From Phascolarctos cinereus (Eukaryota; Chordata; Mammalia; Diprotodontia; Phascolarctidae): 64,000 nt of DNA. The stretch spans positions 5,406,001 through 5,470,000 of the forward strand of contig NW_018343953.1 of NCBI RefSeq assembly GCF_002099425.1. Direction: 5' to 3'. The notes below the pieces were generated by a model. That model made no database searches, was not told where the DNA came from, and saw only the letters and a list, made by a program, of their open reading frames with translations. Below are positions 45,036-56,690 of the stretch, in pieces; within the stretch, counting starts at the first letter, position 1, and the number at the start of each line of letters is the position of its first letter. A program made the translations under genes and the position numbers.

Positions 45036-45334
45036 ATTATTTCTCCCTCAGGTTCTTTAGATGACCAATATTTTGAATATATTTGACATTTACTTAGGAA
45101 TAAAAAAAAATATATGTGAAATTATTATAACTGTCATAATAGCTTCATGGTTAAATGAGCCTATATGGTATAATTTGGTAGTCATGTTTCCTAATTTTAA
45201 TAGCGTATTTCACAGTCACAAATTTCTTCTTCCTTGCTTGTCCTATGCTACTTGCTCTCTAATCCACTGGATGCCACTCACCCAATTGCACCTTTATGAC
45301 CACAAAGTCAATAATTCTGATTGATGAACCCAGG

Positions 45335-45530
45335 GAAATAGAGTAGTCTCATGGAAAGAAGCTGGGACTAAGAGTTGCAACACTTAGGCTCTCGTCCAGG
45401 CCCTAGAATACTTTTGGCCTTTGCCAGTTCTCTTGGAAGAAAGCTTCATTTTTCTTTTCCATAAAATGAAGGGGTTGAACTTGATTGTCTCTAGGTCCTT
45501 TTCCAGCTCTGACAGTTCACCCTAATCCAT
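45335..45530 (+). mobile_element. MIR3-like CORE-SINE
   Basis: CTTTTCCATAAAATGAAGGG and CTAGGTCCTTTTCCAGCTCT give the core and CR1/L3-like tail. The head is diverged. Confidence 0.65.
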
Positions 45531-45824
45531 GAACTGACCTGTCTGGCTGAATTTCACTTGGCTCTTGCAGTAAGGGCATACAGCAATACCTTGCCCTTTC
45601 TTCTTAAATTACATTTTCTAAAACTTGTAAACATGAACACTAAAAAAAGAGAGAGCATTTTCCATATACAACAGAACACAAAAAAAGGATTCTATATGAA
45701 ACTATGAAACTCCATTTCGTGCTGCTTGGTTTTGTTTTTTGTTTTTTTGTAAGTACATAATAAATTCTACATGTTACTTTCAAAATTGTCCTTCTTGTCT
45801 AGGCTTCCTTCTTAACATCAATCA

Positions 45825-45935
45825 TTCAATAAGCATAGCATTGACTATGTGCCAGGTACTGTGCTGTGTGCTAGGGATACAAAAAGAGGTGAAAGACAGT
45901 CCCTGCCCTTGGGGAGCTTATAATCTTTCTGTGCC
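45825..45935 (-). mobile_element. L2 3'-end fragment
   Basis: TCATTCAATAAGCATAGCAT, ACTATGTGCCAGGTACTGTG, and AGACAGTCCCTGCCCTTGGG are the reverse complement of the L2 terminus and adjacent sequence. Confidence 0.85.
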
Positions 45936-45944
45936 TTTTAAAAA

Positions 45945-48140
45945 AAAGAATTGTTATAATGACCCTCAATTTTGGCATTACTATTGCTAAATCCTCCTTC
46001 CTCCATTGACTGTGAGAAATTGGGAAAAAACCCCACCAATCTTTGTAACAAGTAAGCATAGTCAAGCAAAACAAATCCATGTCCAAAAATGAGTATCTTT
46101 CTGTACTTTGTGACCATCACCTCTTGGTCAGAAGATGGAGAACAGAAGTTATATTTTGTTCATGTCTATTTCCTCCCTGGTGTTATCCTTAGCCTGCACT
46201 TTCTTATACCCACTTCTTTCCCCATTGGGTTTGATATAGTTCTGCAACAAACTCTGTGTGTATGTGTTCAACCCCTTATTATCCATTCAAACAAAAATGA
46301 AATTCATCTGATGCCCACTCCCACCTCCCCATCTCTTCCTCCATGATCTTTCATTCTTCTCCCTGATCTTCTCTTGCACTCTCCAATTTTGAGAAATGGC
46401 AAATTCTACCCCCTTCTCTTCTTTTCTATTTTATTGCTAGTGTATTCTTCCTTTTATCACCCCCCCTCACTTTTCGCTCTTAAAACCCTCAGAAGAGAGC
46501 CAATATCCCACCTCTCTTCCCACCACTGTTGATCTTATTTAACTCCCTCCTTATTTCATTCTCTGTCCAGAGGCAGCTAGGTGGCAAAGCTGATACAGCA
46601 CTGAGAATGGAGTCAGAAGACTTGAGTTCAAATTTGATCTCTGATACTAGCTATGTGACCCTGGGTAGGTAATTTATCCTCTGTCTGCCTTAGTTTCCTC
46701 ATCTGTAGAATGGCCTACCTCACAAGGTTGTTATGAGCATCAAATGAGGTGATACTCATAAAGTGCTTAGCAATACCTTGCACATAGTAGGTGCTTAGTA
46801 AAAGTTTGCTTCTTTCCTTCCTTCTTTTGAAGAAATTAAGGTTCTGAAGGGACACTTGTTTCTTCTCCTCCATAAGAAAGTTAGCACCACATTATCCTAT
46901 AGCTACCTCCAATTGCTCAAATAAATGTAACTTTCTAGGTTTCTTTGGACTCTTATATCTGTATGTCAAAGCTTGCTATTCAGCTGTGGTCTTTTCATCA
47001 GAAATTCTTGAAAGTCTTCTCTTCCGTTAAAGAGCCATTCCTCCTTCCCACTCCCAGTAGGATTATACTTAGTTTTGCAGGATAAGTTATTCTTAGTTGT
47101 AAGCCTACCTCTTTTGCATTTTGGAATATTATATTCCAAATAAATATATATTTATGGTAGAAGCCATGAGTTTTTGTGTAACGCTAATTGTGGATCTTGG
47201 TTCTTGAGCTGCTTCTTTTTCTGGATGCTTACAACATTCTTTCTTTGATGTTGGAACTTTGGATTTTGGCTATGACACTCCTGGGACTTTTTGAAATTCT
47301 TTTGATAAGGTGATTTTTTTCCCCTTTAAGTCTTTGTTTGCAGTTGATATAAAATTAGATTTGCAATAATTTTTTATACTATCGATATTTTCTTTGACTT
47401 ACTCATCTCCATAGCTTTAACTCATAAATTGGGACTTTCTGCCAGTTCTAGGCTCCATCTTCTGATCAAAGGAGATAATATTTGTAAAAAATGCTTGGAA
47501 TAATGCCTGGCATATAGTAAATCCCATATAGATGCTAATTCCCTTCCTTATCCTTTCCTTACTTTTGGGTAGGGATGTTGGCCTTATTTGGTATTATCCT
47601 GGGTCCCCTGGGTTCTTGAATCTCTATCTCCTGGGGTTTGGACCTGCTGCATTTTTTTGTAGGTTCAGAGCACTGAATCTTTAGGGCCCTCTGTGATACT
47701 TTGGGACAGAATTTAATGGACATTAGAATTCCTGAGACTGTGCCTGTGAGTTGGTAGTTGCCACCCAGTTGGTTGCTACCTACTGCTGTTCCCTTGGCTT
47801 CCAAGCTCCCCACCCTTGGGCTTTCTGATCACCTTTGGGTTTTCTCAGGAAGAGTCCTTTGTGCTTGCTGCCTCTGTTCCCACAACCTTGAAGACTGTAC
47901 ATATGCAGCCTCTGGTTTTTGCTTGAGGCAATTACTTTCCTATTGTCCATGGTCTTCTGGCTGGCTTTTTGTGACATTCTGTGGTATAAGGGATCATTTA
48001 CTTTTAGTTTCTCTTTAAAATACTTGATAATTATTAGGTTTGGTGCAAACTTAAGAGTTTTTGCTGGAGTAGGTGTGGGGGATATAGGTAGCCTGCCTTC
48101 TATTTAGACAGCCATCTTGGAAGGAAGTTTTGTGTCTTTC
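45945..48140 (-). mobile_element. HAL1-like element (L1-related, ORF1-type region but no ORF2)
   Basis: Minus-strand order: a 5' end with AAGATGGCTGTCTAAATAGA near 48110, a GC-richer leader (the 84-codon frame at 47559-47813 lies here), an ORF1 C-terminal-like region at 47090-46900 (PAKLSIILL, then a TFKNF segment), a purine-rich 3' UTR, and an end with TTTGTTTTGCTTGACTATGC shared with L1 3' UTRs. No RT or endonuclease sequence lies between. About 1.9 kb without the SINE at 46566-46835. This resembles the half-L1 (HAL1) elements of mammals. The assignment rests on remembered layout. Confidence 0.5.
46566..46835 (+). mobile_element. MIR/THER1-like CORE-SINE with L2-type tail
   Basis: Full length: GAGGCAGCTAGGTGGCAAAG, TATGTGACCCTGGGTAGGTA, CTCATCTGTAGAATGGCCTA, CATAGTAGGTGCTTAGTAAA. 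It splits the HAL1-like element. Confidence 0.88.
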
Positions 48141-49080
48141 TTTCCAGGAGGGCTTGAAACTGTCCTGTAGATTTTGTTCACCAAATTAGGGATATGGGAA
48201 AAGTCTCCATGTCTTTTTCTCTAATAGAAGCCATGGCTTTCCCCCTGACTCCCAGATCTGAAAACCCACAGATTCTCATTGGACATATTTTCAGGATAAT
48301 GATAACTTACAGTAATTCTTTAGAAAGCACATGGCCAATATAGCTGCTTGACCAAGTTGCTTAGCTATATTGCCCTTTCATGGCTTCTTCTCTTAGCTTT
48401 CAACTCTTTTTCAACCCTCCAGGGAGATGCCAGATTTCCTTCAGTTGATGATAACCCTTTCTTGTTTTGGCTCAACTGAGTCCCTAAAATACACAGATCT
48501 ACACCAAAACCAGCATCAGTTTTCTCCTTGGTAGAACCAGTCGCACTGACACTATCTTTAGATAGGACTACCGGAAAAGCTCAGCAACATCCCAACATTA
48601 GGACTGGGAATCCCTTCTACAAGGAATACCTTGGTTGTGATTTGCACCAATAATATCACACATTCATTGAGGTGCTCCTCTGGAACCCCTGAGTGTCAAG
48701 ATCAATAACACCCTTATCTTGTTGTTTCTTTTCAGCTTTTTCATAGTCTCTTCCCCTTAACCGTCATAGAGTCAAGTTCTCTAGATTTTGTTTTTCAGTC
48801 TTTCTTCACAAGTTATTCCCTGTAGCCCATTAATCCTTTGGATTTGATCCAGAATATATGTAAGCATGCCTACCTTCCCACATCTCTCTCAAAGATTCAC
48901 TTTTGACTCTCCAATTTTTTTTCAGCAGGGTGAAAAAGCTGTAGCAGCTTTAAATCAAATGAGCTAACGTATACAAAATTTGCTAATAGCAAGGTATAGT
49001 GGAATAAGCACTGGACTGGGTCAACAGATATTTTGAACTGATTTTGCCACTATCTAGAGGCATGTTTTAAGAATAAAATT
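48141..49080. other. Unassigned block
   Basis: About 940 bp of moderate GC content without a recognised repeat. It might continue an old mobile element, but I see no landmark. No host exon was recognised. Confidence 0.4.
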
Positions 49081-49084
49081 GTAT

Positions 49085-49157
49085 AACCAGAAAATCTCAG
49101 AGTTGTAAGGAAACTCAGAGGTGATTACACTTCATCATCATCATCATCGTCACTGAC

Positions 49158-49198
<41 letters not shown>

Positions 49199-49437
49199 TT
49201 CTGTCGTCCATCACTTTACACTGTTTCATTTGGTCCAATACATTCATGAAGCAGGAATCCCCTCTCCAACACCCTTAATAAGTAGTCTTCTAGCCTCTCC
49301 ATGGAGACCTTCAGTGATAGGGATCACACTGACTTTAGAGAGGCAGCCCATACCCTGTATAGACATTTCTACTTATTAGGAAGATTTTTCCATATGTAGC
49401 CTGTGCTGTTGCTACAGGATCAGTCCATCTCCTTTTT
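49085..49437 (-). mobile_element. CR1/L3 3' region with (CT)n
   Basis: AAATCTCAGAGTTGTAAGGA, GAAGCAGGAATCCCCTCTCC, GCCTCTCCATGGAGACCTTC, and TTAGGAAGATTTTTCCATAT mark an antisense CR1/L3 end. A CT run at about 49157-49193 and a short CAT run at 49133-49148 lie inside it. Confidence 0.75.
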
Positions 49438-49489
49438 TTTTGTCATATATGTCTTTGATACAACAACTCTGTTATATTAAACAAGCATT

Positions 49490-49680
49490 CAAAAGTCACC
49501 TCATGCCAGACTTCTCCAAAATGCATTCCCTGAGATTCTTCTGTCCACCCCTCCCTCCACCCATAAATTCCTCAGGACAGGGATTGTCTAACTTTTGTAT
49601 TTGTATCCTCAGTGCCTCACTCATTTCAGACACATAGTGGGTACTTAATAAATACTTGTTGATTGATTGATTGAATGATG
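49490..49680 (+). mobile_element. L2 3' end, sense
   Basis: CCTCAGGACAGGGATTGTCT, ATCCTCAGTGCCTCACTCAT, and ACTTAATAAATACTTGTTGA with GATT repeats at the end. Confidence 0.85.
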
Positions 49681-50094
49681 ATGCCTTTTAGATCATTTCT
49701 TGAATGCAAGTCACAATTGGCGTGCATGTGTCAGCCTACTTAAACCTTCAATTTGTCATTCTGCTTTACTTTTGATTACCTATAATTTTAATTCCTATAA
49801 GAATCAAGCAAAAGTTGGATAATCCCTTGGGTAAGCTGTGGGGATTCTTGTTTAGATAGAGATTGGATCAAGTGACATCTGAAGTTCCTTCCAAGTCTGA
49901 GATTGGGTGAATCTTGTGACTTTAAATATTATCTAGTCTATCCCCTCTCTCCCTTATGTAACAGATTAGGAAACTGAGTATGATACATTGCACATTTCTG
50001 TCATACTATGGAATGAAGGCCACCTAAGTGAGGGTAGCTCTGTCATGGGCTTCAGTACTTTAGGTCTCTTGCTCATACTTTTCTAGCACAGGAC

Positions 50095-50245
50095 TTTCAA
50101 TAAGCATTTATGAAAGGTTTACTCTTAGTACTGATCCACTGTGCTTGGTGCTGGGGATACAGAGTCAGAAACTCAAGGAACTTATATCCTATTGGAGGAG
50201 CACATTGTATACACAGATAAATAAATAAATAAAAAGTATTCTTAA
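50095..50245 (-). mobile_element. L2 3'-end fragment
   Basis: TTCAATAAGCATTTATGAAA, GTGCTTGGTGCTGGGGATAC, and GGAACTTATATCCTATTGGA match the antisense L2 end. Confidence 0.75.
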
Positions 50246-50434
50246 AATGCTTCTTGAATTGAATTTGTTTTGATGCATGTGAATATTTTCTAACTCCAGT
50301 TAGCTTATAAACTTGAGAGCAAAGATGACATCTTCTATTTCTTGTCAAACCTAGTTTAGTGCTCTTAGTTCGTGCTTGTTGACCTGGTGGTCTTTGAATT
50401 CAAAAGAGCACTGGAGCAAGGGGTTCTATCAGTC

Positions 50435-51480
50435 AGTCAGTAAGCCAATAAGTATTTATCAAGCACCTACTATATATACCAGACACTGTGCTAAGTACTG
50501 GGAGTATAAAGAAAAGCAAAAGATAGTTCCTGATCACAAGGAGTTCTCAGTTTAGAAGAAGGGAAGTCATATAAACAGCTACATATAAGTAAGTTACATA
50601 CAGGATAACTTGAAGATAATCAACAGAAGGAAGACATTAGAATTAAGGGAGATCAGGAAAGGCTTCCTGTAGAAAGTGAAGTTTTAGCTAGGACTTGAAG
50701 GAAGCCAGGATGTCAGCAGGCAGAGATGAGGGAGAGTATTCCAGGCATTGGGGCCAGCCAGTGAAAATGCATGGAGTCAGGAGATGGAGTGTTTTGTTTA
50801 GCAAGGAGGCTGGTGTCACTGGATTGTAAAGTATGCAAGGGGGCATAAGGGATAAGGAGACTAGAAAGGTGGGGAGTGGACAGGTTTAAATGGCTTTGAA
50901 CACCAAACAGAGTGATAGAGAAGGAGATGGTTCTGAGTGATTTAGAGGATGATAGTACTTTTGATACTAGTAGGGACATTAGGAAGAGGAGGAGGTTTAA
51001 GAGAAAGATAATGAATTCAATTTTGGATATAGTTAATTTAAGATGTCTATGGGAAATTAAGTTTGAGATGTCCAATAGGAAGCTGGAGATGCAAAACTGG
51101 AGGTCAACAGAGAGGATAGGGCTGACTAAGTAGATCTGAGAATCATCATTACAGATATGATAATTGAATCCATGGGAATTGATGTGATTACCAACCAAAA
51201 TAGAAGAGAGGAGAAGAGAAAGTCCAGGATAAAAGTCCTGTGGGACACTCATGACTAGTGAGTGGGATGTGGATATCAACAGTGTCAGAGGCTACAGAGT
51301 GGTCAAAAAGAATGAAGATTGAGAAAAGGCCATTGGATTTGGCAATTAAGAGGTTGTTAGTAATTTTGGAGAAGAGGGCAATTTCTGTTTGGTGATGAGG
51401 TCGGAAACCAGACTGTAGAGTTAAGAAGAGAGTGGGGCTCTCTTGGAGCACTTTTATTGGAAAGTGCCTGGTAAAAATGA
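50435..51480 (-). mobile_element. L2 LINE, antisense, with long residual RT frame
   Basis: The left end is the L2 terminus (AATAAGTATTTATCAAGCAC). Further right, the minus-strand frame 51279-50713 stays open for 188 codons and reads NSHGFNYHICNDDSQIYLVS, matching the L2 RT block that usually reads SFGFSYHFYADDTQIYLS. The frame 51451-51188 gives SGFRPHHQTEIALFSKITNN and VASDTVDIHIPL, the preceding RT block with the TVD motif. The catalytic YADD has become CNDD, so it is not an active enzyme, and the two blocks lie in different frames. Confidence 0.92.
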
Positions 51481-51599
51481 CAGTGACAAGTGTGGAGTGT
51501 TGCCTTTTCTTTTAGTTGCTTCATTCTGAATGCATGTGGTTATGGGTATAGGGGCTGAACCTGTAATTTATTGACATTTAGAACACATAGATGAAGAAA

Positions 51600-51757
51600 C
51601 TCCCTCTGACTATACAGATTAGTACTTCTCTTCAACTCATAAATGGAGTTCCCAAAACACAGAGATTAAGTGACTTGCCCAAAGTCAAAAAGCTATCATG
51701 TGTTAGAGATTAGACTTGAACCTAGGTCTTCCTTCCTTCAGCTCTCAATCATAGCCT
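51600..51757 (-). mobile_element. MIR-like SINE fragment
   Basis: AGAGATTAAGTGACTTGCCC and GAACCTAGGTCTTCCTTCCT match an antisense MIR core and box region. Confidence 0.65.
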
Positions 51758-51758
51758 A

Positions 51759-51760
<2 letters not shown>

Positions 51761-51806
<46 letters not shown>

Positions 51807-51813
51807 GTGTGTG
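51761..51813. repeat. (GT)n microsatellite
   Basis: A GT run of about 19 units, then GTAT variants to 51813. It explains the Val-Cys and Thr-His frames on the two strands. Confidence 0.95.
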
Positions 51814-51814
51814 A

Positions 51815-53770
51815 AAAAAGAGACACACATTTGTGATATGATTGCTCAACGACTTTTTGGCAGTGGTTATATTTCCCGAACCTACTCCTGCAACCCACCC
51901 CTTCCCAAATGAATTAACTAAGCAAAATACTCTACCTTGGCAGTTGAATAAACCTAAAGCATTAATGAAAATATTTATTTGGAAAAACATGACCTTGGAC
52001 TGAGTTTGTCCATCTTCCTGGAATTAATAGCCTTTCAATTTTACCCTGGGATGTAGACGCCAAGGAGGGGACAGGGACAGGGATGAGGGTCAGTTGGTTT
52101 GTAAAAGGTTAAATAGTGAGTCATTAGATTGCAGCTTGGACCAATCCTGGCTCACACTTCTTTCCCCTCCCATTAACACAGACAATTTAATGCAATGTTG
52201 GCTTCTACCCAAAAGGAGAAACTTGTTTAGAGTGCTTCCTCTCCACTTCACCGGCACAAACATCTATTCTGGGGTTTTGGCTCTCTTCCAAATCTCTTTA
52301 CATGATGATAAACAACAGGTTTTTCAAGGGGGTGAAATTTCAACTGGACTTATCACATAAGATAACTTTTAAAACATTTAGACAACATCTTAAGCAGGAA
52401 TGTTGAAAATTAAAATTTTGATTAAGGGCAAATATACAATTGTCAAAAAAAAAATTCAATAACCCCAAACACCCTTAACAGATGATGCTTATTGTTCCTT
52501 CATTTTTTGACATTTGGAATGGCCTGGTATGGAATGTTTTTGACTGGCAACATTTGTTTCCCATACAATTAAAAAAATTAGGAGAGAAGGTTATGATTCT
52601 TTTGTAGAGAATCAAATACCATTTATCTCCTTTCAAGGGTAAAATGCAAAGGGAATAGTTTGTGAAACTAAGGAGCTGTCTGGAATTTGCTGAGGGATCA
52701 GAGATAAGGACTGTTATTAAAGTTGTACAGAGTATATGCCTTACTCAGTAACACAGTGCAGAGACAGCTTCTTCCCAGGCAAAAGTGTTGGAACGAAAGA
52801 AGTGATGGTTCCCACGTAGGCTCATAAATTTCCTGCCCTGGTGTATTACAAGTCTCTGATTTCTAATAAAATTCTCATGAGAACACAGTATTTCTCCATT
52901 AAAAACTCCTGAACTCCCCCTGGGAATTGGCTGGTTTATAAAAGCTCTTGGGTTCAAGTCTGTGGTTTATTTATTAAAATTTTCTCAGTAAATATATCAT
53001 GGTCCACTGGCTAGCACCCTGGGATGGTGGGGAGACTTCTCATTCCTGTGGCCCCCAAGGATGAAGACTTCTTTGAACCAGTAGCCTTCTTTCCCCACCT
53101 CTCCCCACCAGAAAGATTCAAATGATCAGTTCCTTTGTTTTCTTTTTATCCAAGAAGACCTTATGGGAACTTCAAGTGTGCTTTCTGAACTGCAAAATGC
53201 TCACTTCCCTCCATAAATTATTTGGCTAAAATAGTTGGAAGTCAGTCCTGGGAGAGGCAAGAGGAGAGTTGGTTTTTATTCTGCTTTTGCTATGGAAACC
53301 GTGGGACAATCCAGAGCCAGTCACTTAATGGGTCTGTGTCCTGGTGTCCTTGAGACTCAGGGCTGAGCTAGGAATGTCTGTCCTGTGCTTTCTCATTCAG
53401 GAACATTCCTCTACAATTGGTAAGGTGGTCTGAACTTTTTGGGCAGGAGATATTGCACAGATTTGGCTATGAAGGGCTAACTTCCCTTTCTTTGCCATCA
53501 ATGAGTCCAAGATTTGGAACTTCTAGCAAGATGGGGTGAAGAAGTGATGTCAGCACAAATAAGCTCACAGCTCAGAAGTGCAAACAAGTTTATAGAATAG
53601 GACCAAGCTTAGAGACGATGAAGCAAACCTCTCAATGATCAAGGTTCCTAAAGAGCTTCCAAATAGAATGAAGGACCTTAACTTAAAGGTATGAGCAAAT
53701 AAACACTAAGTGAGAGTTTGGTGTGTATATCCTCACAAAAAATGTACATTTTGAATTCAGATCCACTCAG
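51815..53770. other. Repeat-poor block
   Basis: About 1.95 kb, balanced composition, no repeat that I recognise. Frames of up to 88 codons (52094-52360) carry no likeness to a known protein. It may hold noncoding regulatory sequence, but nothing specific is visible. Confidence 0.45.
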
Positions 53771-53774
53771 AGAA

Positions 53775-54025
53775 GAGTGGCATAGTACATAGAACATTAG
53801 GTAGGGAGTCAGGAAGACCTTGGTTTGAATTTTACCTCCTATGCTTACTAGGTGTGTGATCCAAAGGAAGTCTCCTGACCTTTCTGAACTTAGGTTTTCA
53901 CATTCATAAAATGAAGGTATATTAGCTTCCACCTTTCAGGTTTGTTGTAAGAATCGAATGAGCTAATTATGTAAAGTGCTTTGAAAACTTTGAGAATCTA
54001 TGTAAAATGTCAGCTATTATTGTTA
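53775..54025 (+). mobile_element. MIR-like CORE-SINE
   Basis: AGAGTGGCATAGTACATAGA, ACTAGGTGTGTGATCCAAAG, CATTCATAAAATGAAGGTAT, GTAAAGTGCTTTGAAAACTT and a TTATTGTTATT end. Full length but diverged. Confidence 0.78.
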
Positions 54026-54177
54026 TTTTCATACTTGAGCCTTTCTGTAATGCCTAGATGAAAGAAAATGCCTGATCCATTCTTTAAGAAGTTAAAGTAT
54101 CCCAGCCTAAATTTCAAGTCATTTGTTTTAGCTTTAAAACTTTAGAGAAAATATTGAATCTATATACAAGGAGGTAC

Positions 54178-54345
54178 CATGGTACAGTGGAAAGGCCACT
54201 GACTCTGGAATCATAGGACCTGTTACTGCCTCTGTAACCTTAGGTAACACATTCAACTTCTTTGGACCAGTTTCCTTATTCAAAAAATTCAGAGATTTCA
54301 CTGGATGGACTCTAAGATCCTTTCTAAATCTCTGATCTTTTGAGG
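54178..54345 (+). mobile_element. MIR3-like CORE-SINE
   Basis: CATGGTACAGTGGAAAGGCC, AACTTCTTTGGACCAGTTTC, ATGGACTCTAAGATCCTTTC with the CR1/L3-like tail. Confidence 0.75.
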
Positions 54346-55115
54346 GGAGTGGATATGATGGGGGAGGGTGAGGTGGAGTTAAACAGCTAAAATTCTCTTA
54401 CTACTCCTTCAATACCATATGTGATCCAGCAAATCTTGGGAAAATAGACCACACAAGGGCATCTTAGCCCTTGTGGTGATGATGCTTTGGAGCAAACTCC
54501 AGAATGTCTAATACAACCACCACTCAATAAAAATGGATAGATGTGCCTAAACTTAATCAAAGCAAATTGATGCTCACAAGCTTGAATGCAATAGGGGAGC
54601 ATCTGGAGGTTAAATAAATGAACTGAGGCTGAGAAAATGCTCCTCTCTCCATCTTCAGGCTTCCAGGGCTGGGAAGCAAGGCTGACTAAGGGGAAAGAGT
54701 GCCACCTAGTGATACCACAGTCCCTGGGAACTTTGCTGTGTTTTTTAGGGGAGATATTCGCGGCCTGAAATAATAAAGGCATTTTGTCTTCTTCTAAGAA
54801 TCCCTCTCTAAGTCACACTGTATGTGAGAGAAAAAGCATGGAAATTTCTAACACATTTAAGAAAAAAAATGTGAGCACAATTTGACATAAGTTTATATTA
54901 AAATAGATACCAGCAACTACATTATGGCAGTAAACAAGATCAATATCTGCTAAATGTATTAAAATGTCAATAGAATGTTGGTCTATATAAAGAATTGGCT
55001 TTTCATAATTTATAATTATGACTACGTAATATATCTATACAGATGGTGCAGGCCTATGACTTCATCACTGTAGGGAATACTCTCCACTTATGCAAAGAAC
55101 AACTCCTCTGTAAGT
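54346..55115. other. Unassigned block with a 131-codon minus-strand frame
   Basis: About 770 bp with no recognised repeat. The minus frame 54782-54387 is the longest here that no repeat explains. Its composition (Ser, Cys, Pro and Trp scattered, no signal peptide, no repeat or motif) resembles no family I know, and no splice or promoter context supports it. I treat it as probably chance. Confidence 0.4.
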
Positions 55116-55119
55116 CTTA

Positions 55120-55262
55120 TAAAATTGCCTGGGGTCAGAGAGATTAAGTGACTTTCCCAGAGACACATAACCAGTATGTAACAGAGCCAGGTCTTGAACC
55201 CAGTTCTTCCTGACTCCAGGGCCAACCCTGTATCCTGGACTATACCATTTCCCTCTCTCTGG
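55120..55262 (-). mobile_element. MIR-like SINE
   Basis: AGAGATTAAGTGACTTTCCC, CCAGGTCTTGAACCCAGTTC, TCCTGACTCCAGGGCCAACC: antisense MIR with tRNA-derived part. Confidence 0.75.
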
Positions 55263-55682
55263 ATATTTGCTTAAGTAAAATAAAACAAAAAGACAGTTGA
55301 TCATTTATTTCAAATCCAACTCAAACCTAGCCAGATTAAATATTGAATCAATTACTCAACTTGAGAAAAGTCTTTGTGGGCTTACCAAGTTCAACTTGGA
55401 TCTTTTTTCCATTAATTCCATTTCTAGATTTAATCACCCTATATTCCAAATGCCAGGGGAAAAATCAATGGATGCTGAGGTGCTCAACACCTTTGAGAAT
55501 GACATCTTGGATCTGAATACTTTTGTTGAATTCACTCTTGTCTATAATGTAACATCATACAGAGAAGCCCTACATAGACTCTGGGAATTCGTTTCCCTAA
55601 GTATTAGATTTGCTCCATGTCCTTTTGTTGTTATTAGAGGCCACAGTATGATAAACAGAAATTCTCAGGATGAGAGCTGTTT
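55263..55682. other. Unassigned block with a 132-codon plus-strand frame
   Basis: The frame 55297-55695 is open for 132 codons but runs into the MIR at its end, has no recognisable domain and no coding context. The block shows no repeat that I can name. Probably chance in unique sequence. Confidence 0.4.
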
Positions 55683-55684
55683 CA

Positions 55685-55875
55685 TAGGATCGTAGATTTT
55701 GGAAATAGGAAGGATTATCTAGTCTAACTTTCTCATTTTGCCAATGATAAAACTGAGGCCCGCGGAGGTTAAATAATTTGACTAAGTCCACTGGGATGTT
55801 AAGTATCAGAGTCAGGATTCAAATACAGTCTATGATTTCAAGTACTATTTCCAATATGTCATACTGCCTCATGAT
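55685..55875 (-). mobile_element. MIR3-like CORE-SINE
   Basis: GATCGTAGATTTTGGAAATA, CAATGATAAAACTGAGGCCC, AGAGTCAGGATTCAAATACA: antisense MIR3. Confidence 0.75.
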
Positions 55876-56210
55876 TGAGGGAGTATCCATACTGATGAAA
55901 TCAATGGTTCGTAAAGTATGAATGCAATATTTTTTAAAGCTGGACTTGTGATTTTGAGAGTTTGCTACTTGATCAGGGTCACATGGTCTGTCAAACATCA
56001 AAAGTGGTACTTTAACATAGGTCTTCCTTACTCCTAGACTAGTTCCCTATCACTACCTCTCCCATCCTCACCCACTACCTCTCTATGAGCACTATTAGGA
56101 TTATACAATACTGGAGTACTAAGTGAATTTACTGGTCATTTAGGTTAACTTTGTATCTGGAGGGACGAATCCCAACAAATGTTCATCTAGCCTCTGCTTG
56201 TTACAAAGAT

Positions 56211-56444
56211 CATGTTGTTGTTAGGTTATTTTTCAGTCATGTCTGACTCTCCGTGACCTTATTTGAGGTTTTTGTGGCAGAGATACTGAGGTGGTTTGCA
56301 GATGAGGAAACTGAGGCAAACAGGGTAAAGTGACTTGGCCAGAGTCATATAGCTACTAAGTGTCTGAGACCAGATTTGAACTCACGAAGGTGAATCTTCC
56401 TGACACCAGGCCCGCACTCTATCCACTACACCACCTAGCTGCAC
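56211..56444 (-). mobile_element. Mar1 CORE-SINE
   Basis: CATGTTGTTGTTAGGTTATT tail side, TCATGTCTGACTCTCCGTGA, GATGAGGAAACTGAGGCAAA, and CACCTAGCTGCAC head. ACAAAGATCAT (56203) and ACAAGGATCAT (56455) look like its target duplication, one base different. Confidence 0.92.
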
Positions 56445-56477
56445 AGGATCTATGACAAGGATCATAGCTGACATTTC

Positions 56478-56690
56478 TAGTCAGTCAATAAATATTTATT
56501 AAGTACCTATTAGGTGCCAGACACTGTGATAAGTGCTTGAAATGCTCATTTGATACTCACAACAACCTTATTAGGCAGGTGCTAAAGGTCTTATTACCCC
56601 TATTGAGTCTCAGAAGTGAAATGATTTGCCCAAGTTTAACCATGACTTCAGGTCCCAGTTCTTAATCCACCAAATGGCTTCTTTCCTCTA
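56478..56690 (-). mobile_element. MIR/THER1-like SINE
   Basis: CAATAAATATTTATTAAGTA, AGGTGCCAGACACTGTGATA, TACTCACAACAACCTTATTA, AAATGATTTGCCCAAGTTTA: antisense MIR with L2-type tail. Confidence 0.82.

Noticed and set aside
47559-47977. Minus frames of 84 and 65 codons in a GC-richer stretch, considered as a host gene
   Set aside because: They lie in the leader of the HAL1-like element and have no splice or domain signal.
51670-51990. Val-Cys and Thr-His rich frames on both strands
   Set aside because: Translation of a GT microsatellite next to a MIR.
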